A stretch of DNA of 33,853 nucleotides from positions 1-33,853 of the forward strand of contig JACQZF010000048.1 in NCBI GenBank assembly GCA_016213945.1. The letters run 5' to 3'. This document shows, piece by piece, positions 31,274 to 33,853 of this stretch. The position numbers were made by a program, and so were the translations under genes. Below the pieces are notes generated by a model that made no database searches, was not told the DNA's origin, and worked only from the letters and a program-made list of their open reading frames with translations. The first letter of the stretch is position 1, and each line of letters begins with the position of its first letter. This stretch comes from Nitrospirota bacterium (GTDB lineage: Bacteria; Nitrospirota; Thermodesulfovibrionia; UBA6902).

Positions 31274-32503
31274 TTACGAAAGGTAATACATGACGGATTC
31301 TTTAATGGAAGGCAGTTCCTCTTCTGTAAGGTCAAAATATTTCAAGCTTGCCGGATCAGCCTCAGGGATGCGGAAATTGCCGCTTGAGCCCAGCTCAAAT
31401 TTTTGCACAAGCACATTTGCTACATGCACCGCAGCTACTATATCCTGACTGGTTTTGCAGAGATGCGGCTCGTGGTGCCACCTTATGGCGTTGACCAGAA
31501 ATGACGGCATGCTCCACCACTCGGCAAGATGCCTGCCGATCTCCTCGTGGTTTGTCTCCAGTACATCATATTCGGCTTCTATTAATAACGAATTCTTCAG
31601 GCGGGCCGTGTCCATGATTTTTTTGAAATCGTCGGCAAGGCACATTTCCTCGACAAGTTTTCCCATGTCATGCAGTAACCCGGCGGTAAAGGCCCTTTCA
31701 GCTTCCTTGTCGTCCATGTGCGGCAGCCTGCCGGCAAGCATCTTTGCCAGAATGCCGCATGAAAGTGAATGGGTCTGGAAATCCTTTAGGTCAAAACCCG
31801 TGGCCGACCGGGACCCGGATGATATCGGACCAATAATAGAATATGAAAGTACCAGCCCTTCAATAATGTCTATTCCGAGGACCATCAAGGCGCGTTCAAC
31901 AGTGTCAACCTTATGCATCTGGCCGAAGAGGGCTGAGTTGGCCCAGCGCAGGAGCTCAGCCGAGATGGACGTATCCTGCTCGATGATTTCCGCAAGGCGT
32001 TCTATGGATACGGTGTTGATATGTGAAAAACATTTTTTAATTTCAAAATAGGTTTGAGGCATTGTTCTAAGGGTAGAAATGGAGTTGATGATCTTCTGCA
32101 GCCCTTTGCCCTTTTGCTTCAACTCTTCTGCCTGAAGGAGGGCGTCCCTTATGATCCCTTTAAGCTCGTCGTCCTCCCATGGTTTTGAGACAAGCTGCTG
32201 AGCGCATCCCTCGGAGAGGGCCTGGACTATTGCGCTGCGGTCTGCATATCCGCTTAAAAAAATACGGACGACGTGGGGATAAAGCTCTTTGACCTGTTTT
32301 AGAAAGGTTATGCCGTCCATGCCCGGCATCCGCACGTCGGAGATAATAATGTCCACTTCCTGCTTATTGAGAAGCTCCAGTCCCTTTTCGCCGCTTTCGG
32401 CAAAGATGAGGTCCCATGCTTCATCCTGAAGGAGCCGCCGGAGGGAATTGAGAATACTCAGCTCATCATCCACAAAAAGTATGGTCTGGCGCTCTTTATC
32501 CAT
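31274..32503 (-). CDS. Response regulator with HDOD output domain
   Basis: 409 residues from ATG 32503; the TTG at 32509 has worse spacing to GGAG. A receiver domain (about 6-125) with the acid pair VDDE, phospho-acceptor Asp in IISDVRMPGMDG and the LVSKPW Lys. Then an HDOD domain (about 140-340; DTSISAELLRWANSALFG, AGLLHDMGKL, IRWHHEP). HDOD proteins act in signalling without a fixed catalytic HD site. The partner histidine kinase is not in the window. Flanked by the M48 gene and a toxin-antitoxin pair. Confidence 0.93.
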   Translation of the reverse strand: MDKERQTILFVDDELSILNSLRRLLQDEAWDLIFAESGEKGLELLNKQEVDIIISDVRMPGMDGITFLKQVKELYPHVVRIFLSGYADRSAIVQALSEGCAQQLVSKPWEDDELKGIIRDALLQAEELKQKGKGLQKIINSISTLRTMPQTYFEIKKCFSHINTVSIERLAEIIEQDTSISAELLRWANSALFGQMHKVDTVERALMVLGIDIIEGLVLSYSIIGPISSGSRSATGFDLKDFQTHSLSCGILAKMLAGRLPHMDDKEAERAFTAGLLHDMGKLVEEMCLADDFKKIMDTARLKNSLLIEAEYDVLETNHEEIGRHLAEWWSMPSFLVNAIRWHHEPHLCKTSQDIVAAVHVANVLVQKFELGSSGNFRIPEADPASLKYFDLTEEELPSIKESVMYYLS

Positions 32504-32656
32504 CGTCAATCTCTCCGTTCCGCTTGCAGCGCATTATCTATGTTATCACTTTAAAATTTCTATCTCAAATTAACAGTGAAACCTTTTACCTATATATCGG
32601 ATGTAATTCGCGGGAGATTAACGCAGGGTAAAAAAGTGGGGGAAACACAATCAAAG

Positions 32657-33076
32657 TCACAGGTTATATCTCAGAATGACAGCCTTACAAAAATTGTCGA
32701 TATCTCCCAGATGTTTTTTCCAGACAGTGTAGACGATTTTCATGTCAGTCTTTTCGTATTCATGCACGATTCTGTTTCTGAACCCCGACATCTGGGTCAA
32801 TTTTTTTGCGAGAGGCTTTGAAATAATCTTGTTCTTTGAAAGCAGTTCAAAAATCTCCGCCTGTGTTCCAGGAGTATCCCATTCCGAATCACTTATGATG
32901 TGAGCGCCGATATCAATACATGCCTGTATCGCCTGAATAAGATTAAAAAGAATAATACTCTGGAGGTCCCTGTCATTTGCAAACGACTTAATCCCCGGGT
33001 CCTTTTTCTGACGGACCTGGTTAAGATAGGTTTCCATCCTTTCGAGTTTCCTGCTGATAAGGGATTTATCAACCAA
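32657..33076 (-). CDS. hepT: HepT-like toxin (DUF86)
   Basis: 139 residues. The motif FRNRIVHEY contains R-x4-H-x-Y, the RNase-type motif of HEPN domains in HepT toxins. The start is TTG, supported by GGAGG at 7-base spacing. It overlaps the end of the MntA-like gene by 8 bases, giving the normal order of antitoxin first. In the HepT/MntA system the nucleotidyltransferase blocks the toxin by adding AMP to the Tyr of this motif. The motif is intact. Confidence 0.9.
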   Translation of the reverse strand: MVDKSLISRKLERMETYLNQVRQKKDPGIKSFANDRDLQSIILFNLIQAIQACIDIGAHIISDSEWDTPGTQAEIFELLSKNKIISKPLAKKLTQMSGFRNRIVHEYEKTDMKIVYTVWKKHLGDIDNFCKAVILRYNL

Positions 33077-33503
33077 CTGCTGCCCTCCTGAAACGGTTAG
33101 CGACAGCTTTGTTAAAGATGTCCTCTATCGGCCTGAAATCAAGATACTCGATAATCGCCTTTGCAGTGAAGTTCACCCTCAGTTTTCTGTTTTTGTCAAA
33201 GAGTATCCTTCCGGTTTTCAGAACGCGATGTTTCAGATAAGGCGAAGCGGTATTTAGAATTATAATGTCCACCAGGCGCAAAGTAAAAGTCGGCGAAGCA
33301 AGATAGTATTCATTTTTCAAACGCTCAAAGTTCCTTCTCTTCAATTGCTTTTCATTGACGAGAATAGCTATATCAATATCGCTTTCCTTTGTTCCTCTGC
33401 TTTTGGCAAGGCTTCCGAAAAGATATAATGCCGATACCTCTTCCCTGCGTTTAAAATAGGTTGCGATTCTTTTTATGTCGCTATCGTTATCAGACTTTTT
33501 CAT
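33069..33503 (-). CDS. mntA: MntA-like nucleotidyltransferase antitoxin
   Basis: 144 residues from ATG 33503; the longer frame from 33527 crosses the -10 box, so I reject it. LFGSLAKSRGTKESDIDIAIL contains GSx10DxD, the minimal nucleotidyltransferase signature. It forms a type VII-like pair with the HepT gene just downstream. A TATAAT (33515-33510) lies only 6 bases before the ATG, preceded 16 bases upstream by TTGAAG; the message should be leaderless. Confidence 0.9.
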   Translation of the reverse strand: MKKSDNDSDIKRIATYFKRREEVSALYLFGSLAKSRGTKESDIDIAILVNEKQLKRRNFERLKNEYYLASPTFTLRLVDIIILNTASPYLKHRVLKTGRILFDKNRKLRVNFTAKAIIEYLDFRPIEDIFNKAVANRFRRAAVG

Positions 33504-33509
33504 TTTCAG

Positions 33510-33537
33510 ATTATAGCATATGCACAACTATCTTCAA
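33510..33537 (-). promoter_or_regulatory. Promoter of the mntA-hepT pair (leaderless)
   Basis: Minus strand TTGAAG (33537-33532), 16-base spacer, TATAAT (33515-33510). The expected transcription start falls on or right beside the ATG at 33503. No ribosome site is visible. Confidence 0.65.
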
Positions 33538-33588
33538 CACACTCCGCAGGGGCAGATGCCCGCGCGGAAACTGCTTTCCTTTATAATT

Positions 33589-33625
33589 CCCTCGCCCCTT
33601 GCGGGAGAGGGACAGGGTGAGGGGG
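33589..33625. repeat. CCCTCGCCCCTTGCGGGAGAGGG repeat
   Basis: A C-rich half, then GCGGGAGAGGGACAGGGTGA and GGGGG. It is related in design to the C-rich/G-rich hairpins in queA, queH and ruvC. It is outside genes. Confidence 0.75.
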
Positions 33626-33672
33626 ATTTCTTCGTCAACCACGTATTCGTATGAACCGTCGGGATTAAGAAT

Positions 33673-33703
33673 GTCATTCCCGCATGTTGTAAGCGGAAAT
33701 CCG
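33673..33703. repeat. GTCATTCCCGC repeat, short copy
   Basis: GTCATTCCCGCATGTTGTAA then GCGGAAATCCGG, the same family as 10774-10850. Together with the repeat before it, this fills the right intergenic region, which shows no complete gene. Confidence 0.75.
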
Positions 33704-33801
33704 GTTTTTATATACAATTCCCCTGTAATGGATTGCTTCGCACATACAACACGTTTTTACCTGAAAAAATCCACCCGGTTAGTATAAAATGGTTCTTATA
33801 A

Positions 33802-33853
33802 ATGCCTCGTAAAAGCGAACAATATAAGACATCAAAAAACTTCTGGATAACTA
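33802..33853 (+). CDS. Possible gene start cut by the window edge
   Basis: ATG at 33802, then 17 codons reading MPRKSEQYKTSKNFWIT to the window end. There is no clear ribosome site; TATAAA lies about 20 bases upstream. Too short to identify, and it may be chance. Confidence 0.25.
   Translation, partial: MPRKSEQYKTSKNFWIT

Noticed and set aside
1-33853. tRNA, rRNA and riboswitches
   Set aside because: No cloverleaf with TTCGA-type loop or conserved riboswitch core was found by eye; a covariance-model scan would be needed to exclude them.

Overview
The window looks like a chromosomal stretch of an uncultured, moderate-GC Gram-negative bacterium. A Nitrospirota (Thermodesulfovibrio-like) host is my best guess. 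I infer this from the HspR-controlled dnaJ-hspR-clpB cluster, the yebC-ruvC-ruvA-ruvB-queH-spoIID-queA run, and LolA plus a porin indicating an outer membrane; the lineage is not proven. Almost every intact gene is on the minus strand. I found no rRNA, tRNA or CRISPR array.

Layout, left to right. 1-1371 is accessory: the 5' end of an IS200/IS605-like transposase cut by the window edge, a PD-(D/E)XK-like nuclease gene lacking its start next to it, and an AbrB/Doc toxin-antitoxin pair. 1398-8704 holds polX and nth (DNA repair), rlpA (cell wall), clpB, hspR and dnaJ. The last three form a heat-shock operon with a sigma-70 promoter overlapped by a HAIR-type HspR operator. 8705-9170 is a scar with the 5' ends of two unrelated genes (hsdM-like and cytochrome b561-like). 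9261-10619 is a long class II aldolase. 10883-15051 has a small membrane protein, a DgkA-PAP2 fusion, ybeY, a short pgpH-like HD phosphodiesterase and phoH. 15177-21510 is queA, spoIID, a DUF2905 gene, queH, ruvB, ruvA, ruvC and yebC. 21655-23581 has two small membrane-protein genes and a porin with clear promoter and terminator. 23779-24887 has a GxxExxY gene bracketed by inverted repeats, a NusG paralogue and a 50-residue protein missed by ordinary gene calling. 25042-32503 contains a divergent polysaccharide deacetylase, lolA, ftsK, uppP, a Ste24-type M48 protease and an HDOD response regulator. 32657-33503 is a HepT/MntA-type toxin-antitoxin pair. The right edge has repeats and perhaps the start of one gene.

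The most interesting signal is not a single gene. The window is full of short palindromic or heptamer repeats of several families, and many copies lie in frame inside conserved genes: queA (two), queH (two), ruvC, spoIID, ybeY and lolA. They add peptide loops of about 10-25 residues, and in lolA they supply most of the signal peptide. This resembles the Rickettsia palindromic elements, but here several unrelated families do it at once. A second thread is a 422-bp unit in which a GxxExxY PD-(D/E)XK protein gene sits between inverted copies of a repeat whose gene-less hairpin versions lie between the ruv genes. This suggests, without proving, a small mobile nuclease element with MITE-like derivatives.
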